The notes: generated by a model not told the origin, from the letters alone. A stretch of DNA of 64,000 nucleotides from Microvirga sp. SRT01 (GCA_018139225.1 JAGSNX010000001.1:744001-808000), one strand, 5' to 3'. Positions 9,560 to 18,549 are shown, numbered from the stretch's first letter. Program-made: numbers and translations.

Positions 9560-9988
9560 TCAATCCCGCGGCTCGACCTTGGCCGGGTTGCCGCGCGCGA
9601 CGCTACGATCGGGCATGTCGGTTCGGACCAATGCTCCCGGCTCGATCACACAGTCGGCCCCCACGGTGATGCCCGGAAGCACGATCGCGCGCGGCCCGAC
9701 GATCGTCCGATCGCCGATATAGGTATCCAGATACAGTCCGCGTGTCCGATCGTGAGTCAGGATCACGGCCTCCTCGCCGATATGGCATTCCGCGCCGATA
9801 TGGATCCCCGTCGGCCATGTGCGATCGATCAGCGCCGTCGGCGCGATCCGTGCGGACCGGTCGATCGTCATGCCCCATATCCGGGTTTGGACCACGCGCT
9901 GCCACCGCTCCCGCCAGCCGGCGCGCCCTTCCCGCTTCACCGACGCCGGTGCGTGATCGGAAACGTTGTCGGCGGGCGTGACCGTCAT
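9560..9988 (-). CDS. Left-handed beta-helix (hexapeptide) acyltransferase
   Basis: The 142-residue protein is dominated by hexapeptide repeats (IHIGAECHIGEEAVI, YIGDRTIVGPRAIVLPGITVGADCVIEPGALV). It ends with the DMPDRSVARGNPAKV signature typical of maltose/serine-type O-acetyltransferases. No signal peptide is present, so it should act in the cytosol on sugar nucleotides or lipid-linked sugars. It lies 109 bases upstream of the flippase in the same direction and diverges from a second hexapeptide acyltransferase at 10027. Acyl groups are a known feature of sphingans, which fits an acetyl or glyceryl transferase role, but the substrate is not known. Confidence 0.78.
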   Translation of the reverse strand: MTVTPADNVSDHAPASVKREGRAGWRERWQRVVQTRIWGMTIDRSARIAPTALIDRTWPTGIHIGAECHIGEEAVILTHDRTRGLYLDTYIGDRTIVGPRAIVLPGITVGADCVIEPGALVRTDMPDRSVARGNPAKVEPRD

Positions 9989-10026
9989 GTAAGGCTCTTG
10001 GCTTTCAGGCAGCTATCAGGTGGACG

Positions 10027-10524
10027 GTGGCAGTACGCTCGCTCAACAGACTTGCCAACCTGCGCCGCCGGCTGATCGCGGGCCGGCGCTGGTGGCTCAA
10101 CCGCTTCCGCAATCTGGCGATCGACGATACGGCCAGCATCTCGCTGTCGAGCCGTATGCTGACCGGCATCCCGGGCGGGATCTCGATCGGCGCAGAAACG
10201 CTCGTCGCGTTCAAAACGTTGCTGTTCACCCGCGATCCCGTGGCCGGAACCGAACTCCCCATTCGCATCGGCCGCCGCTGCTTCATCGGCGGCGGCGCCA
10301 CGATCCTGCCGGGCGTGACGATCGGGGATGAGTGTATCGTCGGGGCCGGTGCGGTCGTCATGGCGGACATGCCCTCGCACTCCGTGGTCGGTGGCAATCC
10401 AGCGCGGGTCCTGCGCACCGGCGTTGAGGTTCTCGCGCTCGGCCGGCTCGCGAGCGCGGAGGCCGCAGTGGCGGCGGGTCTGACGCTCACGCCCGATTTC
10501 TATGGCAACAGAAAGCCTCGATAG
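10027..10524 (+). CDS. Second hexapeptide-repeat acyltransferase
   Basis: The protein has 165 residues, starts at GTG and has a ribosome site AGGTGG just upstream. A basic N-terminus (residues 1-30) is followed by hexapeptide turns (IRIGRRCFIGGGATILPGVT, ECIVGAGAVVMADM) and the SHSVVGGNPARVL signature. It differs from the divergent neighbour at 9560-9988 by its basic start and a C-terminal helical tail. It is followed after 71 bases by an ABC exporter gene on the same strand. It probably transfers an acyl group to a sugar in the exopolysaccharide pathway; the acceptor is unknown. Confidence 0.78.
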   Translation: MAVRSLNRLANLRRRLIAGRRWWLNRFRNLAIDDTASISLSSRMLTGIPGGISIGAETLVAFKTLLFTRDPVAGTELPIRIGRRCFIGGGATILPGVTIGDECIVGAGAVVMADMPSHSVVGGNPARVLRTGVEVLALGRLASAEAAVAAGLTLTPDFYGNRKPR

Positions 10525-10595
10525 CACAGGGTTAGCGGCATCTTAACCACGGACGGCGACAAGGGCGACGCAAGTCACCCGAGGATGTCCCGCCC

Positions 10596-12341
10596 GTGCG
10601 CCTGTTCTTTCCCCCCGCCTCGCCACGTTCCGATCTGGCCTCCCTTCTCGGCCAGTCCCGCGCCGCCTTCGTCGGCATCGCGCTGCTGAGTGCGGTATTG
10701 AACGTCCTGCTGCTCGGCGGGTCGATCTACATGATGCTGGTCTACGATATGGTCCTGCCCGGCCGCAGCGTACCGACCCTGGCCGGCCTGTTCGCGATGG
10801 TGACCGCGGTCTACGTGTTTCAGGCGCTGCTCGACCACATCCGGTCGAAGCTGCTGCTGAACGTCTCCACCAGTGTCGACGTCAGCCTGTCGCGCCGCGT
10901 TCACCGGCTGATCGGCGAGATCGCCCGCACCCGCGGCGGCGACGCGCTCCAGCCGATGCGCGACCTCGACACGGTGCGCGGCTTCCTGTCGGGCGGCGGG
11001 CCGACCGCGATCATCGACCTGCCGTGGATGTTCTTCTTCATCGCCGTGCTGTTCATCCTGCACCCGCTGATCGGTGCGACGGTGCTGGTGGGCGGCCTCG
11101 TCCTCGTGACGCTGACCGTCCTGACAGACCGCCTGTCCGCCGCCCCGATGGAGCGGGTCACTGCCACCGCATCGCAGCGCCACCTCGCCGCAGAGGGATC
11201 GCGCCGTCACGCCGAAGTGCTGCGCGCGCTGGGCATGGAGGGCCGCGTCGGCGAGGGTTTCGCGCAGATCAGCCGTCAGCACCTCGCCGCCAACGACCGG
11301 CTCAGCAGCGTCGCGGGAACGCTGGGCGGCATCAGCAAGGTGTTCCGCCTGCTCCTGCAATCGACGGTGCTGACGGTCGGTGCGCTGCTCGTCATGGACG
11401 GCCGCGCCAGCGGCGGCGTGATCTTCGCCAGTTCGATCCTGTCGTCGCGCGCGCTCGCCCCGGTCGAGATGGCCATCGCCAACTGGCGCGGCTTCATCGC
11501 TGCACGGGGGAGCTGGCGCCGCCTCAAGGCGCTGATGAACGCCCTCCCGCGCGAAGCACCGCACCACACCCTCCCCGCGCCCGTCGCCTCCCTGTCGGTC
11601 GAGGGACTGTCGGTCTGTCCGCCGGGCACGGATCGCATGACGGTGCGCGACGTGAGCTTCCGGGCCGAAGCCGGCGAGGCGATCGCCGTGCTCGGACCCA
11701 GCGGCTGCGGCAAATCGACGCTCGTCCGCGCGCTCGTCGGCGTCACCCAGCCCGCGGCCGGCGCGGTGCGGCTGGACGGTGCGACGCTCGACCAATGGTG
11801 TGCCGACGATCTCGGTCGCCACATCGGCTATCTGCCGCAGAACGTCGAATTGCTGGGCGGCACCGTCGCCGCCAACATCTCCCGCTTCGAACCGGAGGCT
11901 TCGTCGGACGCGATCGTCACGGCCGCGACGCTCGCGGGAGTCCACCAGCTCGTGCTGCAACTGCCGGACGGGTATAACAGCCCGGTCGGTCAGGACGGCA
12001 GTGCGCTCTCCGCCGGCCAGCGTCAGCGCATCGCGCTGGCACGCGCGCTCTACGGCGACCCGTTCCTGATCGTGCTGGACGAACCCAACTCCAATCTGGA
12101 CGAAGCGGGCGAGAAGGCGCTGGCCGACGCGGTACGTGCCGCCACCGCGCGCGGCGCGATCGTCGTGCTGGTCGCGCACCGCGCCTCGATCCTCGATGCC
12201 GTCCACAAGGTGCTGTTAATGCAGGACGGCGAAGTGCGTGCGTTCGGACCGAGGGAGGCGATCGTACCCGACCGTCGTCGTCCGCTGCGAATGCCCGAAC
12301 GCATCGGCCAGACCGCGCCGGCGCTGGCGGTCGACGCCTGA
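10596..12341 (+). CDS. Type I secretion ABC transporter (PrtD family permease/ATPase)
   Basis: The 581-residue fused transporter has no N-terminal peptidase domain. About six membrane helices lie in residues 20-310. The nucleotide-binding domain has Walker A GPSGCGKST (about 370), signature LSAGQRQRIALARAL (about 477) and Walker B FLIVLDEPNSNLD (about 493) with the normal glutamate. The subfamily matches PrtD-like exporters of RTX proteases. Immediately downstream, convergent, is the RTX protein with a serralysin-like C-terminus, its most likely substrate. An HlyD adaptor is found only at 23647, after a second paralogous ABC gene, so the exporter set is split. No TolC gene is visible. Confidence 0.88.
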   Translation: MRLFFPPASPRSDLASLLGQSRAAFVGIALLSAVLNVLLLGGSIYMMLVYDMVLPGRSVPTLAGLFAMVTAVYVFQALLDHIRSKLLLNVSTSVDVSLSRRVHRLIGEIARTRGGDALQPMRDLDTVRGFLSGGGPTAIIDLPWMFFFIAVLFILHPLIGATVLVGGLVLVTLTVLTDRLSAAPMERVTATASQRHLAAEGSRRHAEVLRALGMEGRVGEGFAQISRQHLAANDRLSSVAGTLGGISKVFRLLLQSTVLTVGALLVMDGRASGGVIFASSILSSRALAPVEMAIANWRGFIAARGSWRRLKALMNALPREAPHHTLPAPVASLSVEGLSVCPPGTDRMTVRDVSFRAEAGEAIAVLGPSGCGKSTLVRALVGVTQPAAGAVRLDGATLDQWCADDLGRHIGYLPQNVELLGGTVAANISRFEPEASSDAIVTAATLAGVHQLVLQLPDGYNSPVGQDGSALSAGQRQRIALARALYGDPFLIVLDEPNSNLDEAGEKALADAVRAATARGAIVVLVAHRASILDAVHKVLLMQDGEVRAFGPREAIVPDRRRPLRMPERIGQTAPALAVDA

Positions 12342-12362
12342 CACCACTCGCGCGAACGAAGA

Positions 12363-12394
12363 AGGGCCACCGTCCGATACTCCGGACGGTGGCC
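12363..12394. terminator. Bidirectional hairpin between convergent genes
   Basis: A perfect 13-bp stem (GGGCCACCGTCCG paired with CGGACGGTGGCCC) with a six-base loop lies between the ABC exporter and the RTX protein, which converge. No clear T-run follows on either strand. A role as a shared terminator is inferred from position and stem strength. Confidence 0.65.
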
Positions 12395-12395
12395 C

Positions 12396-12449
12396 ACTTA
12401 CGCTGTACAGTTACGCTGACTGGTACGCTTTACTGGGTACGCGGTACTG
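12396..12449. repeat. Four imperfect 13-14-bp tandem repeats containing TACGC
   Basis: Four consecutive units resembling TACGCTGTACAG lie between the hairpin at 12363 and the 3' end of the RTX gene. They share TACGC and an ACTG/ACAG end but differ at several bases. They do not encode anything obvious. Confidence 0.45.
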
Positions 12450-12458
12450 AACTGTGGA

Positions 12459-14516
12459 TCAGAGAACGAAGTCGCCCGCGCTGAGCGAGGTCACGCCGAC
12501 GACGTGGATCTTGACGTCGGCGACACCGTCGCCGTTGGTGTCGCCCAGGATATAGCTGTCCCGGCCGACTACTTCATAGCGGAGCTCGCCGGCGACACGG
12601 TGGAACTCGCTGGTGCCGATGAATTTGAAGGCGTCGTCCGCCGTGGTGCGGGTATTGGCGTCGACGGCACCCAGGTGAATCTTGTCCCTCTGCGCGGACG
12701 AGAAATTGAAGATGTGATCGACCGACTGGTTGACGCCGGCAGCGAAATCGGCCGAGCGATAGACGAATGTCTCCTGACCGTTGCCGGCATAGATCGTGTC
12801 CGATCCGGCGCCGCCTTCATAAGTATTGCTGCCTGTGCCGCCACGCAGGATGTCGTTCCCGGCGCCGCCATAGAGCAGGTCGTTACCGTCATCGCCCCAA
12901 AGGATGTCGTCGCCGGCGTCGCCGCGCAGCGTGTCGTTGCCCAGGCCGCCATGCAGCTCGTCGTGACCGCCGCCGCCCATCAGGATGTCGTTGCCACCCT
13001 CGCCGTACAGGACGTTGTCGCCGTCCGACCCGCTCATCGTGTTGGCCAGCTCGTTACCGTGCACGGTCAGTCCACTGGCGGCGAGCCGCACGTTCTCGAC
13101 ATTGGAGCCCATCGTATAGTCGATCGAAGTGACGACGGTGTCGGTACCGCCATTGGCACTCTCGACCACGACGTCGTTGACGGTCTTGACGACATAGGTG
13201 TCGTCGCCCGTACCGCCGATCATCGTCGTCTTGCCGGCGGCATTGCCGGTGAAGGTGTCGTTGCCCGCTCCCCCGGTGAGGCGATAATCGCCGATCGCGC
13301 CCGCCGTCATGCGATCCGCACCCGCCGTTCCGTTCATGACGGTTTCCGTGAAGATCAGGTTCGCGCGTCCATTGGTGCCCGGCACATCGACGTAGCCGCG
13401 CAGGCCGACCCGATCGAAGATCACATCGTCGAGCCGGTTGGCGAGGTTCGGCAAATTGGCATTCGTCTTCAACCACGCCGTCACCGAAGCCGCAGCGGCT
13501 GCCGTGGCGGTGTTCATGATGACGTTTCCGACCTTCGTCACCTGCGAATTGTTGTAGACGTAATCGGACGCGACGTTGTTCGTGACGCGCGCATTGGTCG
13601 TCGCGAGGACGCCGATCCAGCTCGGCTGCCCGTCGACCGCGACGACGGTGTTGTCCGAAATGGTGACATCCTTGCCGCCGTCGATGTAGATGCCGTTATA
13701 CGCCGCGCCGATGACGGTGTTGCCGGAGATGGTGACGCGCTCGAACGGCAACGTGCCGTACGGGTCGCGCATGAAGATGCCCTGGACGATATCGCCGGTG
13801 CCCCGGTCGAAGACGTTGCCGGTGATCGTGACGTCCGTCGTCGTCGTCTTCGTGTTCGTCGTCCAGACCTGGATCGCATCCGGGTGAATGTCGCCTGTGT
13901 GATCGAAGTTGGTGAAGTAATTGTCCTTGATCGTCAGGTTCGACGTACCACCGCCCGCGATGCCGTTGTCGCGAATGCCCGTGAAGCTGTTGCCGGAAAA
14001 CGTGACCCGGTTGCTGTCGATGTGGCTTAGCGCGTCCGACAGCTGCTCGAACTTCGAATTGGTAACGGTGACGTTGGTGCTGTTGCGCACCAGCAGCGCG
14101 CGAACATCATCCGCTGCGTTGTCGTTCAGCGTGCCGTGAACATACAGCTTGTCCAGCGTGATGTTGCTGGAATTCAGGACCTGATAGCCCATGTCGGCTT
14201 TCTTGACGCTGGCATCGAGTTCCACGCCCGACAGCGTCAGCCCCTTGCTGTTGTTGATCTTCAGGTCGGCGAACACGGCCGGCTTGTTGGCGTTCAGCGA
14301 CGCGATCGTGACATTGCCGTTGATCTGGATGTTGTTCAGATTGACCGAAGCATAGACACCGGGCTGCAGATAGACGGTGTCGCCCGACTTGGCCGCCTTC
14401 AGGATATTGAGCAGGCCAGCGGTGTCCTTGACGATGTAGCTCGCGCCGGTCGTCAGGTCATCGGTCGAGAACCCTGCATCGAACTTCGAGAACGCACTGG
14501 TAGCACTGACAGCCAT
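12459..14516 (-). CDS. RTX beta-helix protein, probable extracellular polysaccharide lyase (GelR/SpsR-like)
   Basis: The 685-residue protein starts at the ATG preceded by CGGAG eight bases upstream; a longer frame to 14594 lacks this support. Residues about 40-340 form a parallel beta-helix with repeated N-T-V/SGN turns. Residues about 395-575 carry calcium-binding RTX nonapeptides such as GGAGNDTFTG, GGEGNDILMG-like turns and GDAGDDILWGDDGNDLLYGG. The C-terminus (DKIHLGAVDANTRTTADDAF, ending AGDFVL) resembles the serralysin secretion domain. It lacks a Sec signal, so type I export by the adjacent PrtD-like transporter is expected. Sphingan clusters carry a lyase-like gene (gelR/spsR) in this position. 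The beta-helix is paralogous to the 314-residue protein at 5358. Confidence 0.85.
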   Translation of the reverse strand: MAVSATSAFSKFDAGFSTDDLTTGASYIVKDTAGLLNILKAAKSGDTVYLQPGVYASVNLNNIQINGNVTIASLNANKPAVFADLKINNSKGLTLSGVELDASVKKADMGYQVLNSSNITLDKLYVHGTLNDNAADDVRALLVRNSTNVTVTNSKFEQLSDALSHIDSNRVTFSGNSFTGIRDNGIAGGGTSNLTIKDNYFTNFDHTGDIHPDAIQVWTTNTKTTTTDVTITGNVFDRGTGDIVQGIFMRDPYGTLPFERVTISGNTVIGAAYNGIYIDGGKDVTISDNTVVAVDGQPSWIGVLATTNARVTNNVASDYVYNNSQVTKVGNVIMNTATAAAAASVTAWLKTNANLPNLANRLDDVIFDRVGLRGYVDVPGTNGRANLIFTETVMNGTAGADRMTAGAIGDYRLTGGAGNDTFTGNAAGKTTMIGGTGDDTYVVKTVNDVVVESANGGTDTVVTSIDYTMGSNVENVRLAASGLTVHGNELANTMSGSDGDNVLYGEGGNDILMGGGGHDELHGGLGNDTLRGDAGDDILWGDDGNDLLYGGAGNDILRGGTGSNTYEGGAGSDTIYAGNGQETFVYRSADFAAGVNQSVDHIFNFSSAQRDKIHLGAVDANTRTTADDAFKFIGTSEFHRVAGELRYEVVGRDSYILGDTNGDGVADVKIHVVGVTSLSAGDFVL

Positions 14517-14842
14517 GTATCTAACTCCGGGTGGGATCGTGAACCGGAAGCGATCGAGGGAAATCGCCGCCTTCCTTGCACCGGTATTAGGCATTGAAAC
14601 CTTTCACCGTCGCTGCCGCGTTCGGTTAAGCCCGGAGTCACCTTGAAATCACGGCAAAAAGCCTGGAAATCCGTGCCTCCCGGCTCAACTATGGTGAATG
14701 CTCCGGTAATCCGGGACCCCATGATCGTTACCGAGGCGGTAAGGTTCGATCCTCCGAAACCGACCGTTCGAGCCCGCAACGCAAAAACCCCGCCAGCGTC
14801 CAGCTGGCGGGGCTCCGACGACCCGAAGACTATCGCGCGCGG
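14517..14842. other. Intergenic stretch upstream of the RTX gene
   Basis: This 326-base gap holds the promoter region of the RTX protein gene (minus strand, right of 14516) and the terminator of the epsI operon at 14788-14812. I see no convincing -35/-10 pair and no protein-like reading frame in it. Confidence 0.5.
14788..14812 (-). terminator. Rho-independent terminator after epsI
   Basis: On the minus strand a perfect 10-bp stem (CCCCGCCAGC with GCTGGCGGGG, five-base loop) is followed directly by TTTTT. It lies 30 bases beyond the EpsI stop and should end the seven-gene export/exosortase operon. Confidence 0.85.
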
Positions 14843-15550
14843 TCAGACGATCCGCGTCGCTCCCGCGAGCGCTTTCGCGCGCTCGGTGCCGACCAGCGCG
14901 ACGCGGCCGTTGTTCGGCGTCCCCTTCATCATCGCCGCGACGAAGGCGTTCAGACGAGCCCAATCCGCCTGCTCACCCTCACGCACCATCGACACCCGGA
15001 CGAGAACACCGTCCGCGACATAGCCGTCCATCGCCGCCGCCAGACGGTCGCGCCGCTGCTCGCCGGCGGTCGTCGGCAGATACTCGCCCAGCCGCGTCCA
15101 GTAGAGCATGTCCTCCACGCGCCCGCCGGCCCTTGCGGTCAGCTCGACGCTGGGGACGGTGATCCCCGGCGCCAGCGCCACCGGGTCGAAGCGATGTTCC
15201 GTGATCGCGAAACCGACGGCCTGATAACACACCTCCGGCCGATGCAACTGCAACAGGTCGCTCTGCGAGTCGCCGTGGGCGATCAGCAGCATGATCGGCG
15301 CTCCACCATCCGTATTGCGGTACGTCCGCGCGACGGTCTCGTTGTACAGCGTGTCGGCGAGGCTGCCCGGAACCTTGGGCAGGACGATGTCGCCACCGCC
15401 CTCTGCCGCCCAGCCCGCGAACTTTGTGGGCACCATCGTCGTGATCTTGCGACCACCCGCCAGCGACAGAAGCCGCCGCGGCCGCAGCGTCTCCGCTCCT
15501 GCCAGAGCGGCGACGCAGCCCAGCCCGAACACCACGTCCCGCCGCCTCAT
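14843..15550 (-). CDS. Exosortase-associated protein EpsI, V-type
   Basis: The 235-residue protein has a basic start and a hydrophobic N-terminal segment (MRRRDVVFGLGCVAALAGAE), then a soluble domain with the EpsI hallmarks YRNTDGGAPIMLLIAHGDSQ, HRPEVCYQAVGF and a terminal region with NAFVAAMM. EpsI proteins work beside exosortases in EPS-linked protein sorting; some exosortases carry EpsI as a fused C-terminal domain. Here it is a separate gene whose start overlaps the exosortase stop by ATGA. The cysteine in PEVCYQ is conserved in the family as I recall it. Its biochemical activity is unknown. Confidence 0.85.
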   Translation of the reverse strand: MRRRDVVFGLGCVAALAGAETLRPRRLLSLAGGRKITTMVPTKFAGWAAEGGGDIVLPKVPGSLADTLYNETVARTYRNTDGGAPIMLLIAHGDSQSDLLQLHRPEVCYQAVGFAITEHRFDPVALAPGITVPSVELTARAGGRVEDMLYWTRLGEYLPTTAGEQRRDRLAAAMDGYVADGVLVRVSMVREGEQADWARLNAFVAAMMKGTPNNGRVALVGTERAKALAGATRIV

Positions 15551-16437
15551 GCCACGACCTCCGCCCGCGCGACGCGTCGACGCGCGAGCAGCTTCTGAAG
15601 CGCAGCATCCAGCGCGAACACCAGCAGCAGCGCGAGCACGAACAGCATCATGCCCGCGGTCACGTGCAGGAACCCCTGCGCCACGGCGTCACCGTAATAA
15701 TAGGTCAGCAGCACCAGCACCGTCACGCGCACCATGTTCACGACGATCGCGATCGGCAGGATGAACGCCACCAGCAACAGGGCGTAGCGCCACGATGCCC
15801 GGTGCATGAGGTAGATGTACAGGAGCGTGATCGCGGTCAGGCCGATGATCGAATTCATCCCCGAACAGGCATCCTCGACCAACAATTGATACTGCGCGAC
15901 CGTCATCGTCACGCCCTCGCGGGAGATCGGATAGCCGAGCCCGTGCAGGGCGTTGGTGACGACGTACGAGATGAACATCCGCAGCGGCGACGTGATCTTG
16001 TCGATCAGCCAACCCGGCGGCGGAACAAGGAAGGCGAGGTAGAACAGCGGAAACCAGTTCGCCGCCATCGCCCGCCACCCGACCAGCAACAACGCCGCCG
16101 CCAGCAGCGCCGCATAGACCGCCAGCGTCTCCAGACTGATGAAGTCGTAGGCGCGGCCGAACACGTACAGCAACAACGCCGGCACCATGATCGCCGCCAC
16201 CTGCCAGGTCGGGCCAGGACGGCTCAACGCGCCGATGTCCTGCCGCTGCGTCGCCAGCAGCCAGATGCCGGTGGCGAGCACGATCGGGCCGTGCGCCCCG
16301 ATCTCCATCGTCCAGACCTGCTGGCCCAGCGTCACGATCGTCGGGATCGCCATGATGGCGAACCCGACGATCAACGGCCAGTGATCGAGCCAGCGACGAT
16401 ACCGGTCGCCGGAGAAAGGAAGCGCGGAGGTCGCCAA
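15547..16437 (-). CDS. xrtV: Exosortase V (XrtV)
   Basis: This is a 296-residue polytopic membrane protein with about eight helices. The exosortase active-site residues are all present: Cys191 in VEDACSGMNS, Arg237 in NMVRVTVL and His258 in FLHVTAGM. Exosortases are membrane transpeptidases that recognise C-terminal PEP-CTERM signals and probably cleave and attach the proteins during export. The gene lies 34 bases after the CpsD-like ATPase and overlaps the EpsI gene. Its position inside a polysaccharide export operon ties sorting to EPS export. The V-type name follows from its small size, its separate EpsI partner and the sphingomonad context. Confidence 0.88.
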   Translation of the reverse strand: MATSALPFSGDRYRRWLDHWPLIVGFAIMAIPTIVTLGQQVWTMEIGAHGPIVLATGIWLLATQRQDIGALSRPGPTWQVAAIMVPALLLYVFGRAYDFISLETLAVYAALLAAALLLVGWRAMAANWFPLFYLAFLVPPPGWLIDKITSPLRMFISYVVTNALHGLGYPISREGVTMTVAQYQLLVEDACSGMNSIIGLTAITLLYIYLMHRASWRYALLLVAFILPIAIVVNMVRVTVLVLLTYYYGDAVAQGFLHVTAGMMLFVLALLLVFALDAALQKLLARRRVARAEVVA

Positions 16438-16471
16438 ATCTTCGTGTCCTGTGTTGTGCCGGTCGAAGCCG

Positions 16472-17179
16472 TCAGGCCATCGTCAGCACGGAGCCGATGA
16501 TGATCGAGCCATCGGCGGCCAGTTCTTCGGACAACACCTTCACATCGGACACGAACGACTTGTTCCGTCCGACGACCAGCAGCGAATACCCGACCACCGT
16601 GGCGATGCGCCGCGAATCCGCTGACGCGTTCGACGGCGGCGTGTCGACGATCGTCACGTCGAACTCGCGCAGACAGGTATCGATCAGCTCGTTGAACCGT
16701 GGCGAGGACAAGAGATCCTGCGGCCGGTCGGAGCGTCCGCCGGCATACATGACCGACAGGTTCGGCATCGCATCGAACTGGATCGCATCGCCGAACTTTA
16801 CCGTTTCGCTCGCCAGGCACTGCGCCAGACCCGGCACTTCGCGAGACGGGCGGATCAGCGTATGGACGGCCGGACGGCGCAGATCGGCGTCGATCAGCAA
16901 CGTCTTCAACCCGCCCTCGGCGAGGGCGACCGCCAGATTCGCCGCGAGCGACGTACACCCCACATCGGGCGTCGGGCTGCACAATGCCAGCGAACGGCGA
17001 CCGACGGCCAGATGCTGCGCCATGACGTGCGTGCGCAACGCGCCGATGGATTCCGCCCGCTCGCTGCCCGGATCGTTGAGGACCACGAGGTCCTCTCCGG
17101 GCGTGAACGTCACCTCCGTGGAGGTGGCGGACTTCGCCAGCGTGTCGGCGGGCTTTTCAGTGGTGACTACGGTGCTCAT
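16472..17179 (-). CDS. gelE: CpsD/CapB-like cytoplasmic ATPase of polysaccharide export (GelE-like)
   Basis: The 235-residue P-loop protein is of the bacterial tyrosine-kinase (BY-kinase) fold. It has LLIDADLRRP (Walker A' region, about 94-103) and VTIVDTPPSN (Walker B, about 155-165). The Walker A stretch reads SPTPDVGCTS (about 68-77): the usual GK[ST] lysine is replaced by cysteine. No tyrosine-rich C-terminal tail is present; the protein ends IIIGSVLTMA. Its start overlaps the stop of the GelC-like copolymerase by ATGA. The separate copolymerase plus ATPase layout matches GelC/GelE of gellan clusters. Chain-length control with GelC is the expected role, although kinase activity is doubtful without the lysine and tyrosines. 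Confidence 0.83.
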   Translation of the reverse strand: MSTVVTTEKPADTLAKSATSTEVTFTPGEDLVVLNDPGSERAESIGALRTHVMAQHLAVGRRSLALCSPTPDVGCTSLAANLAVALAEGGLKTLLIDADLRRPAVHTLIRPSREVPGLAQCLASETVKFGDAIQFDAMPNLSVMYAGGRSDRPQDLLSSPRFNELIDTCLREFDVTIVDTPPSNASADSRRIATVVGYSLLVVGRNKSFVSDVKVLSEELAADGSIIIGSVLTMA

Positions 17180-18504
17180 GCCATCTCCGGAGAACGAAGG
17201 CGAAGGCGCTGCATCAGCGACGGCTTGGACGTCTTGTCCTGCTCGCCCTGACCGCCGACCACGATGATGACCGGCGCACCGGTCGCGGCGAGATCCTCGA
17301 CACCGCGAACGCGGCGGCTCAGCATCTCGGTGATGATCGCCGACAGCACGCCGAGCGCCAGCCCGAACAGGAACGAACCCACCAGGATCAACGGCACGTT
17401 CGGGAAGCTCGGGCTTTCCGGCGTCACCGCGCTGCCCAGCAACGTCAGGCCGGAGTCATTCGACTCCGCCTGCTGACGCAGGTCGGCGGCGCGTGCTGCC
17501 GTCTTCACATACTGGTCTCGCAATACGGCGACATCGGCACCGAGACGACGAGCCTCCTCGACCTTGTTGCGCTGCCCGATCACCTTGCTCGTCTGTGCGG
17601 CGACCTGACCGGCGATCGACGGCCCCGTGTTGATCGTCGGCGCGGCCGTCCGCTCCTGCGCGACGGTTTGTGCCAGCGCGGTACGCTGACGCTTCATGTC
17701 CTGGATCGTCGGGTGGTTCGGCCCCAGGGCCTGCGACTCCGACACGATCCGTGCGTCAAGCTGCGCCAGCGCCGCAGCGTTGGCGGACGGCGGCGGTGCG
17801 GCGGCCGGGGTGACCAGCGGTACCGTACCCGCCGAGCTGGCCAGCGCCTTCAGACGATTGCTCTCGGTGTCGGTGTTGTCATCCTGGATGACGACGTTGT
17901 TCGCCTTCTCGAACGCGGTCTTGCGCGCCTCGGCGGTGGTCAACTGACCACGCAGCTTGACCAGCTGCGTGTCGAACCAGTTGGCGGTGCCGCCCGCGGA
18001 CTCGCGCTTGAACGCGACGCTCTGGTCGACATAGGCGGCGCGGACCGCATCGGCGACCGCGGCGGCGCTCTGCGGATCGTTACCAGTGTAGGTGATCTCG
18101 AGGATATTGCTCCCCTCGACCGGGGTCACCTTCGTGTTGGTCGAGATGATCTGGCCCAGCCAGCGCCGGAAATCCATGCTCCGGTCCGGCACCGCCGCGT
18201 TGTAGCTGGCGAGCAGCTGCGGCGAGTTGGTCCAGCCCAGGCTGTCGACCACCGCGCCGGTGACGCGGTCGTCGCGGATCAGTTCGGCCTGCGTCGACAT
18301 GTAGGTACGCGCGAAGTTGCTGGCGATCACCTGACCCGTAACCGGATCGGGCTTCAACAATTCCAGCATGACGCGCGACTTGGCTTCGTAGCGGGTCGGC
18401 AGCAGCTGGATCGTCAGCAGCGCGGCGAGGAAGCACCCCGCCGTCGCGGCAAGGATGATCCAGCGGCGCGCCCACAGGATGCGACAGAATTGCAGGAAAC
18501 TCAT
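17176..18504 (-). CDS. gelC: Wzz/GumC-type polysaccharide copolymerase (GelC-like)
   Basis: The 442-residue inner-membrane protein has a first helix at about residues 14-34 (WIILAATAGCFLAALLTIQLL). A Wzz domain follows (RYEAKSRVMLELLKPDPVTG), then a long periplasmic coiled region (about 150-370) with the ILEITYTGNDP motif, and a second helix at about 375-398 preceded by a proline-rich stretch (SAVTPESPSFPNVPL). It lacks the cytoplasmic kinase domain, which is the next gene. Such proteins set polymer length and link Wzy to the outer-membrane export channel. It is the fourth gene of the seven-gene operon. Confidence 0.87.
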   Translation of the reverse strand: MSFLQFCRILWARRWIILAATAGCFLAALLTIQLLPTRYEAKSRVMLELLKPDPVTGQVIASNFARTYMSTQAELIRDDRVTGAVVDSLGWTNSPQLLASYNAAVPDRSMDFRRWLGQIISTNTKVTPVEGSNILEITYTGNDPQSAAAVADAVRAAYVDQSVAFKRESAGGTANWFDTQLVKLRGQLTTAEARKTAFEKANNVVIQDDNTDTESNRLKALASSAGTVPLVTPAAAPPPSANAAALAQLDARIVSESQALGPNHPTIQDMKRQRTALAQTVAQERTAAPTINTGPSIAGQVAAQTSKVIGQRNKVEEARRLGADVAVLRDQYVKTAARAADLRQQAESNDSGLTLLGSAVTPESPSFPNVPLILVGSFLFGLALGVLSAIITEMLSRRVRGVEDLAATGAPVIIVVGGQGEQDKTSKPSLMQRLRLRSPEMA

Positions 18505-18549
18505 GGACTGGAACTCCGATGCTTCGACGCCACCTGTGGGTGGAAGATA

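Noticed and set aside
12459..14594. Longer start (14594) for the RTX protein
   Set aside because: The added 26 residues are not signal-like, whereas the ATG at 14516 has a CGGAG site at good spacing.
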